Origin: Trichomonas vaginalis G3
Taxonomy: Eukaryota > Parabasalia > Trichomonadida > Trichomonadidae
Direction: 5' to 3'
DNA: 64,000 nt
Assembly (NCBI RefSeq): GCF_026262505.1
Contig: NC_067208.1
Span: forward strand, 15,695,962 to 15,759,961
Position numbers and translations under genes: made by a program. This document shows positions 16,033 through 27,100 of the stretch, piece by piece. Every line of letters begins with the position of its first letter. The stretch's first letter is position 1. Below the pieces are notes generated by a model. That model did no database searches. It was not told the origin of the DNA and saw nothing but the letters and a program-made list of their open reading frames with translations.

Positions 16033-16696
16033 ATTTTATCTTTGTCATATAAATGTATTGTTAAATTCTATCTATATTCAAATTATTCTTCTTATTTTTC
16101 AAAAAAAACTTTGAATTTTCTTATTAAATATATATGAACAATTAATTAACAAAGATTATATATATGTTCGCATATGCTGATAAATCAACTTTCAATTTTT
16201 TTAATGATCCGAAAAGAATTTTCAATAATGAATGAGAAAGAGCTTCCATAATGCTTTTATTATGCTTATATATAAAATTCGTAACTTAGATATATGTTAG
16301 AACCATTCAAAATAGTTGAGATTACTTCTTAATTTGCTCTTATTTTGCGCATATTAACTTTTTGCTTATGTCATTGATCTATTATTATGAATGAATATTT
16401 GGTTAATCAAAATTATTCAATATACGTGCATTTTATTGTGAATCTCATTTGATTTAATAATTTCTTTAGGATACACGTTCAAAATATAAATATAAATTCT
16501 AAATACATATAAATTATTCAATCAACATAGCGACATTCTATATTTTATGTTAAATTTATCTTTTTCCTTATATTTTAGATAGTCTATTTAAGCGTTTATG
16601 ATTGACAACTAATATTTCCTCAAGTATTGGCGGTATTTTGCTAAAAATATTCAGTAAAATAAACAAATTTTTATAAATACAAAACAAAACAATATA
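16033..16696. other. AT-rich region between convergent genes
   Basis: Very AT-rich (runs of TATATA and long A/T tracts); no gene, repeat array or hairpin stood out. Confidence 0.5.
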
Positions 16697-17749
16697 TTAA
16701 AGCATTTCTCTATTAAGCTTTGTAAGCTTATTAAATACAATATGGAATTTCATGTGAATGAAAGTGAAAGAAACAGCAATTGTTAAGCCAATCAAGAGAG
16801 AAATTGTTGCTGAGTTAAAAATACGATCACTGTTGTAAATATTATCGTCTATTTGAATTCCTTTCTGAAAACCAATTTCCCTGTATGAAAAATGTGGAAG
16901 TCGGAAAGTTCCTCCGAAAGTTGTGTCAGAAACATCGACAAGAACCTGCTTTCCGAGCTCTTCCTCTCTTGTACCAGTAAAGTAACACGACTGTACCTTA
17001 ACAGGGCTTCCATCTGCAACAGTTAGCGTATTTGTGTTTTGATTTTGACAAAAAACAAAGTATGTATCGGTAATTTTTGATTGGAATGAACTTGAGTATA
17101 TTATTAATGCTGTTGCAACATTGTCTATGTAAGAATTATGCGTACAATATTTGAAAATCGAATATTTTATGTCTAAAGCTACTGGAGAGCGGATGCATCC
17201 AGCTCCATTATGCGCATTAGCTTTAGATCTGTCAATATTTAAGAAAGAAATTAAAGTTGGACCATTTTCAAATTCAAATGATCCAACACACTCTGTTGCT
17301 TGCGAATTTGAGATATTTAAAGAGCTTACAATTGTTGAGCCAAGCGATCTTTTGACGATTGAGCCAAAATATGGCGATTTGCTACTTATGACGGCTGTAG
17401 CGTTTAAATTAAACTCGTTTACATATTTACTTTGATGATATATGGTACCTGCATTGTTTATAGATTCGCATGATTTAAATGTTAAGTAATTTCCGAAAAA
17501 TGAACTGTGAACAGCGATTGCTCCTCCATTTTTTGCAAGACATCCATGAAATTCGCAGTTTAGAAGCCTCATAGCAGCAAAACATATAATTGCTCCGCCA
17601 GAAATTGCATTGTTTTTCAAATTAATAAATTGACAATTTGAAACATTGACAGGATCAAAGGAGAAAAGCAATCTCTCACCAACTTTTTGCACGTAAGATT
17701 GAAAAGTCATGGTTGATAAAGCCAGTGTGAGATGGCCATAACCTTTCAT
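16697..17749 (-). CDS. Pmp-like right-handed beta-helix membrane protein
   Basis: 350 residues. The body (about 30-290) is made of short beta-helix turns with SGGAI (about 50) and NGGAI (about 74), the GGA(I/L) motifs of chlamydial polymorphic membrane proteins that trichomonads share. Cys and Asn/Ser-rich turns such as NCQFINLKNN recur. A single membrane segment lies near the end (about 308-330, ATISLLIGLTIAVSFTFI), followed by a Lys-rich cytoplasmic tail of about 20 residues. That layout fits a surface protein with its body outside. No clear N-terminal signal peptide is seen and only a few open codons lie before the ATG, so the gene may be a shortened family member. Confidence 0.7.
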   Translation of the reverse strand: MKGYGHLTLALSTMTFQSYVQKVGERLLFSFDPVNVSNCQFINLKNNAISGGAIICFAAMRLLNCEFHGCLAKNGGAIAVHSSFFGNYLTFKSCESINNAGTIYHQSKYVNEFNLNATAVISSKSPYFGSIVKRSLGSTIVSSLNISNSQATECVGSFEFENGPTLISFLNIDRSKANAHNGAGCIRSPVALDIKYSIFKYCTHNSYIDNVATALIIYSSSFQSKITDTYFVFCQNQNTNTLTVADGSPVKVQSCYFTGTREEELGKQVLVDVSDTTFGGTFRLPHFSYREIGFQKGIQIDDNIYNSDRIFNSATISLLIGLTIAVSFTFIHMKFHIVFNKLTKLNREML

Positions 17750-18255
17750 GAATCTTCTTGCAAAATTATGAGAATTTTTTTGAGATAATTAAGTGTTCCT
17801 TGTCTCATAAATATGAAAAATGCAAAGATATTATGGAATCATTACTCATTGAGCATAATATCTTGATGGAATCTGAAAATGAAGTATAACATTTAAAATG
17901 GATGAGCAAAATTCAATCAGTTTCAAGACTACTTCTCAGTTAGATGTGTTCCCATAATTACTAAATATCTTCAAAATATTCTGGAAAAAAAAGTCATAAC
18001 AGCACTCAGTCTTATAATTTTTATCGCCAATATTCAATAGTATTCATATATTGACAAAAATTTCTTTGAAATAGATTTCACACATGAAATTTTGCATGTA
18101 TTATCTTGAAAAACTCAATAAGCACTATCATTGGAGCAACATATTGTTTATAACAATCCAAAAAGTATCGATAATTCAAAGTTCATTAAAGAATTCAGAT
18201 TTATTTCGATGAATAATCTACTTCATTTCACAATATTAACAGAGATGTAGTATAA
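17750..18255. other. AT-rich intergenic region
   Basis: No gene seen. There is a weak inverted similarity around CATTGAGCATAATATC, but nothing I can name. Confidence 0.45.
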
Positions 18256-19812
18256 TTAAAAGAACCATTTGCATTTTTTTTCCCAGAATGATTTTTTTTT
18301 AATTTTAATTCCATGAGAGAGAAGAAGTTCAACTATTTCTTTATAAAAGCATTTTGTTGCAATATCTAAAGATGTTACTCCCTTTTTATCTCCTTCTTTG
18401 ACATTTGCACCATGAGAAAGAAGAAGCTCAATTATTTCTTTACAATTTTTATAAACTGCAATATGAAGAGCTGTTACTCCATTTTTATCTCCTTCATTGA
18501 CATTTGCATCATGAGAAAGAAGAAGCTCAACCATTTCTATACATTTACTATTAACTGCAATATGAAGAGATGTTCTTCCTTCTATATCTTTTTCATTAAC
18601 ATTTGCACCATGAGAAAGGAGAAGCTCAACCATTTCTTTATTATTTTTTTCTACTGCATCATGGAGGGCCGTCATTCCGAATTGATTTTTTTCATTGACA
18701 TTTGCACCATGAGAAAGAAGAATCTCAGCAGAAATTTTACTATTATTCACTGCAGCAAATGATAGAACTGTCCTTTAGCCATCATTTTTTTCATTAATAT
18801 TTGCACCATGGGAAAGAAGAAATTCCGTTGTTTTCCCACAATTATAGCGCACTGCAAAACGAAGCGCGGTTCTATTATCAAAATATTTTGCATTTATATT
18901 TGCGCGATGTGAAAGGAAATAGTCACAAAGGGATGGAATATCAAACATCCCAGAATAAAGAAAACTTTCGTTAATATCATTAGTTTGATCAAAATTAACT
19001 AAAAATGCGTCAAGATTATTCAATATTCCGCAAAAAATGAAATTTATATTTAAATTGTATTCATTGAGTAAAAATGTAACGAAATCAATGTTGTGCGAAA
19101 TAATTGCATATTTCATGCAATCAAAATCTGGTGTTTGATATTTCAAACATTCACTAATTATCTCTTTATTTCCTCCTAAAAATGAAAACCCTAGACATGT
19201 TTCAGTTATTTCTGAGTTAAATTTCGTTCTTAATAACTTAAAACAATCGACTGCTCCATAATAACAACATAATTCAAGTAATGAATAACTTATTTTGAAA
19301 CTAAATGGGTATATTTTGTTTTTAAGTTTTTTATTTTCATCAAATCCTTCACTTTCCATGAAAAAGATAAATCTTTCTTTATCATTATACATAATTGCTC
19401 TGTAGATGGTATTTTCTACAAGAATTTCTTGATATTCGTCATTAATTTCTTGGAAATTATTATTATAGTCTAAATTATTTGTGTATTCCTTATAAAAATG
19501 AAGGTAAGAAGTAAGTGGAATACTTTTAACATCTTTTCCATAATAATCATCTGATATGAGTTTGATAAGTTCCAAATATGATTTTGTATAGCGATTGTTA
19601 TATGGGATGATACTTAAAATATCATTTATGATATTTTGGGGAATATGTTTATTTGAATCAATCAATTCTCTTTTGATCATTTTGTAAACGGAATTTATTT
19701 CTTCTTCATTTTGTGCTTTGAGCTGATACAACGCATTATAGGAGTCGATGTAATATTTGTAATTACTTCTCAATTCGCTGTATTTATTTACAGGAGCGAT
19801 TTGATCGGACAT
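18256..19812 (-). pseudogene. Ankyrin-repeat (DUF3447-type) gene split by an in-frame stop
   Basis: On the minus strand the gene starts MSDQIAPVNKY at 19812 and runs 345 residues to a TAA at 18777-18775. The same frame then continues without shift to 18256 and encodes about 4-5 more ankyrin repeats (LLSHGANVNEK type). The N-terminal half matches the intact neighbour at 20188-21696 almost line by line, with the same DUF3447-like helical part and a first ankyrin repeat. Without the stop the length would equal the neighbour's. Ankyrin repeats bind proteins; this family is hugely expanded in trichomonads. Either this is a young pseudogene or the shorter 345-residue product is made. Sequencing error is also possible. 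Confidence 0.75.
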
Positions 19813-20187
19813 TAACGGAATACTGCCTTAGTTTACAACTATTCAATATTAAGCTGGTGTACAGCATAAAGATTTCTAGATTTGGAATATTGACTTTTTT
19901 CAATAATGAAGATATAGACTCTTAATCATATTTAAACATATTGTTTCAATAAAAATGGATATTATCGAAACATACTTTATCATTCAAAAAATAATTTTTC
20001 AATGAGTATTGACAATATTGGTATCGGCTTGTAATTCATATCCTTCACAAATTTGCAATTTCATTTAATTTTAAAAAATCTAACAGATAAATATATTTAT
20101 TGCACATTATATTATTTAAACATTTTTAAACTCGTTCAAATTTGTTTCGTTTCTTTGCACATCAGCCACAGAATGATAAATGGTATG
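19813..20187. other. Intergenic region between the tandem ankyrin genes
   Basis: AT-rich; no gene recognised. It holds the 3' end of the upstream gene and presumably the start signals of the broken copy. Confidence 0.45.
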
Positions 20188-21696
20188 TCAAGCACTCACC
20201 TCATGAGTAAGAAGAAGTTCAGCTATTTCTTTATAATAACAATTTGCTGCAATTTCATAAGCAGTTTCTGCATTTTTATCTTCTTCATTGATATTTACAC
20301 CATGAGAAAGAAGAAGCTCAACCATTTCTATATTATCATGATATGCTGCAATATGAAGAGCAGTTCTTTCATCATAATTTTTTTCATTTATGTTTGCACC
20401 ATGAGAAAGTAGAAGCTCGACCATTTCTTTATTATTATTTTTTGCTGCAAGAGTTAGAGCGATTTCTCCATTATTATTTCTTTCATTTGGATTTGCACCG
20501 TATGAAAGTAGGAGATCTACCATCTCTTTATTATTTTTATATACAGCTATACAAAATGCTGTCATTCCTTTTTCATTTGTTTCATCGATATTTGCACCAT
20601 GGGAAAGAAGTACCTCAGCTGAATTTTTACAATTTTTTGCTGCTATGAAAAGAGCTGTTTCTTCATTATTCGGCATTTTATTAATATCTGCGCCATGGGA
20701 AAGAAGAAATTCTGTTGTTGCTCCACAATTATAGCTCACTGCAAAATAAAGGGCAGTTTCTCCATCAGAATTACGTGCATTGATATTTGTTCCAAGTGAA
20801 AGGAAATAGTCACAAAGTGATGGAATATCAAACATTGCTGAACGAATAAAGCATTTGTTAATATCATTAGTTTGATCGAAATAAACTAAAAATGCTTCAA
20901 GATTTTTAAAATATCCACATTGAAATAGATCAATCTGAAATTTGTATTCATTCATCAAGAATGTAACAAAATCAATGTTGTGCGAAATAATTGCAAAAAG
21001 CATGCTGTGTTGTACTGGCTTCTGATATTTCAAACATTCACTAATGATCTCTTTGTTTCCTCTTAAAAATGAAAATTTTAGACAAAATTCTGTTATTTCT
21101 GAGTTAAAATTCGTTCTTAATAACTTAAAACAATTAACCGCTCCATAATAACAGCATATTTCGAGTAATGAAAATTCTTCGAAAATAAATGGGTATAATT
21201 TGCTTTTAAGTTTTTTATTTTCATCAAATCCTTCTCTTTCCGTGAAAAAGATAAAACTTTCTTTATCATCATACATAATTGCTCTGTAGATGGTATTTTT
21301 TGTAAGAATTTCTTGATATTCGTAATTAATCACTGGGAAATCAATACTACGGTCTAAATCATTTCCCTTCTTATTATAAAAATAAAAGCTGGAAGTAAGT
21401 GGAATACTTTTAACATCTTTTCCATAATAATCATCTGATATGAGTTTGATAAGCTTCAAATATGATTTTGTATAGCGATTGTTATATGGGATGATACTTA
21501 AAATATCATTTATGATATTTTGGGGAATATGTTTATTTGAATCAATCAATTCTCTTTTGATCATTTCGTAAATCTCCTTTATTTCTTCTTCATTTTGTGC
21601 TTTGAGCTGATACAACGCATTATATGAGTCGATGTAATTTTTGTAATTACTTCTCAATTCGATGTATTTATTTAAAGGAGCGATTTGATCAGACAT
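20188..21696 (-). CDS. Ankyrin-repeat protein (DUF3447 type)
   Basis: About 502 residues from the ATG at 21696. A further 12 codons upstream are open, but the tandem copy begins at the same MSDQIAP motif, which decides the start. Residues 1-280 are a helical DUF3447-like region (RSNYKNYIDSYNALYQLKAQ, then ISHNIDFVTFL and IPSLCDYFLS). Residues about 285-495 hold about seven ankyrin repeats with the pattern ALHIAAYHDNIEMVELLLSH. No enzyme domain or membrane segment is seen, so it is likely a cytosolic or nuclear scaffold. It lies head to tail with the broken copy at 18256-19812, a clear tandem duplication. Confidence 0.85.
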   Translation of the reverse strand: MSDQIAPLNKYIELRSNYKNYIDSYNALYQLKAQNEEEIKEIYEMIKRELIDSNKHIPQNIINDILSIIPYNNRYTKSYLKLIKLISDDYYGKDVKSIPLTSSFYFYNKKGNDLDRSIDFPVINYEYQEILTKNTIYRAIMYDDKESFIFFTEREGFDENKKLKSKLYPFIFEEFSLLEICCYYGAVNCFKLLRTNFNSEITEFCLKFSFLRGNKEIISECLKYQKPVQHSMLFAIISHNIDFVTFLMNEYKFQIDLFQCGYFKNLEAFLVYFDQTNDINKCFIRSAMFDIPSLCDYFLSLGTNINARNSDGETALYFAVSYNCGATTEFLLSHGADINKMPNNEETALFIAAKNCKNSAEVLLSHGANIDETNEKGMTAFCIAVYKNNKEMVDLLLSYGANPNERNNNGEIALTLAAKNNNKEMVELLLSHGANINEKNYDERTALHIAAYHDNIEMVELLLSHGVNINEEDKNAETAYEIAANCYYKEIAELLLTHEVSA

Positions 21697-21732
21697 TAAA
21701 AAATTTGCCAGTCGAATATTTATAGAATTCAT

Positions 21733-22036
21733 TGCGCAAAATAATATATTTATGGACTAGGAACCAATCAAATGGTTCAGAACCAGAATTTGTTTATGAA
21801 TGTGAATCATATTGTCACTGAAAAGTATTAAAATCAAGTCACAAAGATGTAAACATATAGCTCTAATTTATTGCAGAGTGATTAGCCAAAAAGTTTTATA
21901 GTGTCTTAATTCAATCGGTGTGAAGCGCCGATAACACTTTTCAGGAAACCGACTTTTGTAGATTTGATGTTACCTTATGAAGTTATTGCATCTGTACTAA
22001 ATCAAGCATTTTTTTTAATAAATTTGACAAATTAAA
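21733..22036. other. Divergent promoter region between ankyrin gene and CSN5
   Basis: About 300 AT-rich bases with no gene. Start signals for two divergent genes must lie here; TTGACAAATTAAAATGG precedes the CSN5 start but fits the Inr consensus poorly. Confidence 0.4.
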
Positions 22037-22927
22037 ATGGAAGATATTGATGAATCATTTTTCTACACATTTGATAGCGAAGAGTACAATAAGTTATGGG
22101 CTGAAGTAAAGAATTCCGAGGATCCAGTTTTATACAAGACTTGCATCATTACACCTCGCGCTTTAATTACAATGGTAGATCACGCCATAGCAGGCGATAG
22201 AAATGAAATTTTAGGCTTCTGCTTAGGTAAGGCAACAAAGAATACAATCCTTGTTAATGACGTATTTTCTACAACAACACTTGGCACAGAAACGAATTGC
22301 TACGCCACTACAGAAAGCTATGTTCAATACTTTGCAGTCAAAGAGTCACTAGAATTATCCGGCCGTCAATCTGCTAACGTTTCGGGCTGGTATCACTCTC
22401 ATCCTGATTATGGTTGCTGGCTTTCAACAACAGATGTCATTGCACAGAATATTATGCAAGCAACAGGTCCAATGGTTGCACTCGTCGTTGATCCCATCAA
22501 AACAGCGAATACTGGAAAAGTTTTCCTTGGAGCTTTTCGTAATTTCCCTCAGTCTTACATTAGCAGCCAGCATAACTTCGGAAATTCATTAATACCTAGC
22601 GAGAAAATAAAAGACTACGGCGCAAGCGCAGGGAAATACTACCAACTCGCAATTAATTATTTCTTGACTGATTCTGACAAACTCGTTTTAAACGATATCA
22701 TTCAGCATTCATGGGGTGAAGAGCTTGCAGAATCTCCTCTTATTGCTAATTCTATCTTTATTGCAGCTCAAATCAACGACCAAGCAGCTAAAAGAATCAA
22801 TATGCTTGCAAACAACGTCATGTCTGGAACAGATATCGAAACACTTAAGAATATTGTTCGTGGAATCAACGAAGATCGAAGAGCCGGCATTATGATTCAG
22901 AAAATGAAATCCGAAGTATTTGGATAA
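22037..22927 (+). CDS. CSN5: COP9 signalosome subunit 5, deneddylase (JAMM/MPN+ protease)
   Basis: 296 residues. The zinc-binding JAMM motif is complete: Glu57 in NEILGF, and His120, His122 and Asp133 in GWYHSHPDYGCWLSTTD. CSN5 removes NEDD8 from cullins and so resets cullin-RING ubiquitin ligases. The N-terminal KLWAEVKNSEDPVLYK, GTETNCYATTESYVQY, DPIKTANTGKVFLGAFR and IKDYGASAGKYYQL match the CSN5 order rather than proteasomal Rpn11, which lacks the N-terminal KLW extension. The C-terminal half is helical, as expected for complex assembly. The length is slightly shorter than animal CSN5 (about 334). No break seen. Confidence 0.85.
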   Translation: MEDIDESFFYTFDSEEYNKLWAEVKNSEDPVLYKTCIITPRALITMVDHAIAGDRNEILGFCLGKATKNTILVNDVFSTTTLGTETNCYATTESYVQYFAVKESLELSGRQSANVSGWYHSHPDYGCWLSTTDVIAQNIMQATGPMVALVVDPIKTANTGKVFLGAFRNFPQSYISSQHNFGNSLIPSEKIKDYGASAGKYYQLAINYFLTDSDKLVLNDIIQHSWGEELAESPLIANSIFIAAQINDQAAKRINMLANNVMSGTDIETLKNIVRGINEDRRAGIMIQKMKSEVFG

Positions 22928-23226
22928 TTCCACATATATCATATTCTCGATTTTATTTACATTATTTTGTTATATTAAAAAAATACCAAAAATTATTTTT
23001 TGAATTTTTAAAGAAAAAAACATTTTTAGCAAGTTTCTTCTTGTTTTCATCAATTTCGCTCTTAAAAAATTAGGTTGTTGATGATATTTTTGAAAAATAA
23101 ATAAAAAACATTTTAACTAATGCAACAAAACTCATCTGTAGCTGTTTTTAGCAACATATACTCCATGTGAGCGATTTAAGTCTGAAAAATTTGATTTCTT
23201 TGAAAAAATAAGAAAGAAAAACATTT
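22928..23226. other. AT-rich region between convergent genes
   Basis: No gene. AAGTTTCTTCTTGTTTTCAT near 23032 repeats the end of the pseudokinase coding region at 23243, a short local duplication of about 30 bases. Confidence 0.55.
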
Positions 23227-24033
23227 TTACAAGTTTTTTGCAGCAAGTTTCTTCTTGTTTTCATCGATTTCTATTTGCAAACGATCAATATCGCCTTTCA
23301 AAATTTGATTAATCTCTTTTGCGTTTTCGTATTTGATTTCTTGAACGTAAACGGCAACTTCTAATCTTTCAAGGACATATACTACGTTTGGACGCCTATC
23401 TGGATTAGAATGAGTTAATTCAATAATTAACTTTGAAAGATCTTTATTGTAGTTATGAAGTTTTCTTTCCTTGAAGCTACTGTTCATTTCATGGTCATAG
23501 GACTCAAGTGTCAAAAGTTCGTAAATTAGGCAACCAAGTTGGAACATATCGTCTTGAGGTGTCAGCCTCTCATAATCCTCTAAATTACAGATACCTACTT
23601 TGATTGAAGATGAGTTTGGACGAAAAACATTATCAGTTGTGATTCTGCCGTGTGATATCGGTCTAGACTGTGTATGGAGATCATAAAGATCTAAGCAAAT
23701 CAAAGCTATAAGTTTCCAAATGAAATCTTCTGAGAATTTATTATTTGTTTCTTTTGTTTCACGAATAATTCTTTCTAAACTGTTTTCTCCACAATAATCT
23801 AATGCAGCATTAAGAATTCCATTTTGAACTATAGGATTATGAAATCTTGCAATAGTTTTCATTGTCTGAGTCTTTGAAAGCATTTGGTTATATCTTGAGA
23901 CCAATTCTGACTTTTTTTGATGATCAAGACCAACGAAAGGAATAGATTTAATAAAGAACAATTCATTGTCGGCGAGTCTTGTATATACACCTGATCTTTT
24001 TCCTATATCTTTCTCTTTTCGATATTCTTCCAT
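23227..24033 (-). CDS. Pseudokinase with C-terminal coiled coil
   Basis: About 268 residues from the ATG at 24033; the open codons upstream lack an ATG. The fold of a small protein kinase is visible: Lys29 in LFFIKSIPF as the ATP-anchoring lysine, HGRITTDNVF (128-137) at the catalytic loop, and DDMFQLGCLIYELL (161-174) as helix F, with PDRRP near the end of the domain. The HRD aspartate is replaced (HGR, and Thr-Thr before Asp-Asn) and the DFG motif reads GICNLED, so phosphotransfer is unlikely. Residues about 225-268 form a Lys/Glu coiled coil. A scaffold or regulatory role is inferred. Relatives lie in the NEK/other kinase range; the exact family is uncertain. Confidence 0.65.
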   Translation of the reverse strand: MEEYRKEKDIGKRSGVYTRLADNELFFIKSIPFVGLDHQKKSELVSRYNQMLSKTQTMKTIARFHNPIVQNGILNAALDYCGENSLERIIRETKETNNKFSEDFIWKLIALICLDLYDLHTQSRPISHGRITTDNVFRPNSSSIKVGICNLEDYERLTPQDDMFQLGCLIYELLTLESYDHEMNSSFKERKLHNYNKDLSKLIIELTHSNPDRRPNVVYVLERLEVAVYVQEIKYENAKEINQILKGDIDRLQIEIDENKKKLAAKNL

Positions 24034-24172
24034 ATAATTTTTAAACGCGCACACGATATCATATCACATTTCCGGAATTTTTTTCCTCAAAATAAGCAAA
24101 ATTATTATTCATATACATGAAATAAAACACTTTTTACTAAAAATTTATAACCGAAAATAATATTTTCAAAAG
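24034..24172. other. Divergent promoter region
   Basis: About 140 bases between the pseudokinase and the long helical gene. TTTTCAAAAGATG brings a TCA initiator-like word five bases before the ATG of the downstream gene. Confidence 0.4.
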
Positions 24173-27100
24173 ATGAAAGCTGGATTACCAAAACGAAAAA
24201 AAGAAACTCATACAGAAGCAAGTCCATGTGACGAGAAAGATATACCGATCATAGAGGGAACATACAACATTCTTCATCCTCAATATATTTCAACAGATTT
24301 GGAATCTTTTTTCAAGATTCCTTTAGAAAATCAAATAGAAGATATTCTAGAAAAGGTACCTATAGGCTTGTCAGTAGTGTTATGTCGTAGGCATCCAGAA
24401 TTACTCATTTATTTTCTTAAATTTTTCAATCATTCACCAAAAGCAAGGAGCAATCCAAAATCATATCTCCCATTTATATGCCAATGGGCGAATAAAATAC
24501 CAATCCAGTGGATTCTTCTTCATACTCACAAAATTCTCGATGTTCGTTATGCTTATTTATTAGTTTCAGCTACATTTACAACGCATTCAACATTTTCATC
24601 AGATGAATACTCACATTCTGCATACCTAAATGAGATATGGCAACAATACAGAAAATTAGTTCCAACAACTCCGGATCAAACACCACAAGAAGCATGGGAT
24701 CAGCTTACAACTTTACGTTCATCAATAGTAGAACTGAAAGATCTGAAACTTACAGTTCCAATTCCTTTATCTGAATATATTAGATACGATAAATTCGGAT
24801 TCATTACTAATTTGATGCATTCATGTACGTCACCAACAAAACTAATCCAATTCATACGTGCGCATGCTATTTCTTTCTGTCAATCAAACAATTTAAGTCT
24901 TGATGATGTAATAATTGAATCAGTTGTTAGAAGAGATTGGGATGTTACAAAGAAACTAGGAGTTTTAACTAATTACGTACAAGATCAGACCAAATTATCA
25001 TCCGCTCTTGAAAAAATGACATTTCAAAATGATAATGAATTGAAAGAAATCAAAGAATTTGCAAAACAAAGTAACATCTCATTTACAACTAGTCCAAACA
25101 ATTATATCAGATCTAGGATCTCTCCAAGACCTAAACTCTTCAGATCCAATTCAAACGAAGACTTTTCTCAAGGAGATTCTATTGGAAGTCCACTCAAACG
25201 TTGTCCATCATCGGATACAATTACAATAAAAAATGTAATTTACTACGGATCTCTTAAACAACTAACAAACGGACAACCAATGAATCCTAATGAATATTCA
25301 GAGAAACTAAGTCAATTTAAAGATATGGCTGAAGTTAAACCAATATACCAATTGGCGAAAGAATACAAACAAGTCATAAGTTATGAAGATTTTCAATCAA
25401 ATGAATTCAAGAAAAATTTATTCATTAAATTGGCAGAATCATCAGGTTTTTCATCATTAAATAATTTGATTGAAATATTTAGTTTCGATAAAGAAACAGT
25501 TATTGACATTATTTGGTCAACAGATATATTTAAGAAGCATGCGAAAGAAGTTATTCCACAAATTTTAATTTATTTAACAAATTTGAATTGGGAATTATGT
25601 CTACAATATCTTTGTGATTCTTCTTCTTTTCTTCAAATGAATGATACAATTAATTTATGGCTTCAAATACTAGAAAAATCAATTAGATTCGCAACAGGAG
25701 AGAAAATCATTGAAATAACTAATAGTATTTCTGTATTAAAAGGATTACTTAATATTCCAGAAAAGAATTGCAATGCAATATTGAATTTAATTAAAGATCA
25801 CACTGATTTCGAAAATGTTAAGAATTATCTTGTTGATAATGAATTCCAAAAATATTTTGATTTAATATTATTTAAAGATCCAATTCAAAATCAACAAATC
25901 AAAGAAGGATTTATTACAGGAATTCCTGAAAAATTATGTCTTTCTATTCAATCTTTATCTTTAATGAACTCAAAAGATGTTTCAGAATTATTAATTCCTT
26001 TATTAGATAATATTGATGGACATAATCATGTTATTTTGTCACTTATTTATCATATTTTGTATCTTAATCATTTAACATATGAGAAACAAGAATCAATTCT
26101 TTCACTTTTGATTGAAAATGACATGAATACTGTTGATTTCCATAAATTGATGAAATCACCATTAGAAACGATTAACGATTGTGTTTGTTACAACACAATT
26201 AATGAATATATTGCATTAGGAAGTGTTTTATGTGTTAAAACAGATTCAATCATTTTAAATGTTATGATTCATAAGATGAAATCAGCAAATTTCAATGATT
26301 ACATGTGTTTGATCTCATTATTAACATCAAAGAGCAGCAAGGATATCATGTTAAAAGAACTTTCACCACAATTTAAATTTAACAATTTGATTTCTTTTTA
26401 CAAATCTATTGGTGAACTTCAAAAAGTGAATGAAATTAAAATCAAAGAGATATTATCACATAAAGAATTCCAAGATCAAGCAAAAGAATCTCATATGAAT
26501 GATCCTTCTCGCATTATTTGTGAATTATATTCAAGCACGAAATTACAAGAGAAACTTGGAAAACAACTTCATGAAATAATGAAAGATTTAGCACAATCTA
26601 ATAATCTTTCTATTTCTAAGATCAGAGAACATTTAGTTAATTTGTGGCTTACAGAAAACAAACCTTCATCAATTGTTCCTTCTGAATCAATATTCAGCGA
26701 AACAGCTTATGAACATGAAATACATGATGACCAAATTAATGTTCAGCGCTCATTATTTATTCTGAGACAATGGAAGATTAAAACAGCAGTAAAATGGCTT
26801 CTTCTTTTCATTTATCAGAATAAGTCATATAGAAGTCGTGCAAAAGCATTACAATGTTTATTTGTTTTAGCTGATGAAAAAACTATTGAATCGAATTATA
26901 CACGAGATTTCGAAGAGCTTTTAATTAAACAAAGAACAGTTTATATTAGCCGTATTCTTGAAGTTTTCGGAATTAATGCATCCGATGATATGTTTAATGA
27001 AGGAAACATTAGGAATACTGTTGATGATCTTTCAATGAAGATAAATGAAAATAATGGATCAGCATTAGCATTGATGGAAATTATGAAGTTTTATCGAATT

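Noticed and set aside
22037-22927. Proteasome subunit Rpn11 as identity of the JAMM protein
   Set aside because: The N-terminal KLW segment and the GTET and IKDYG-x-YYQL parts fit CSN5 better.
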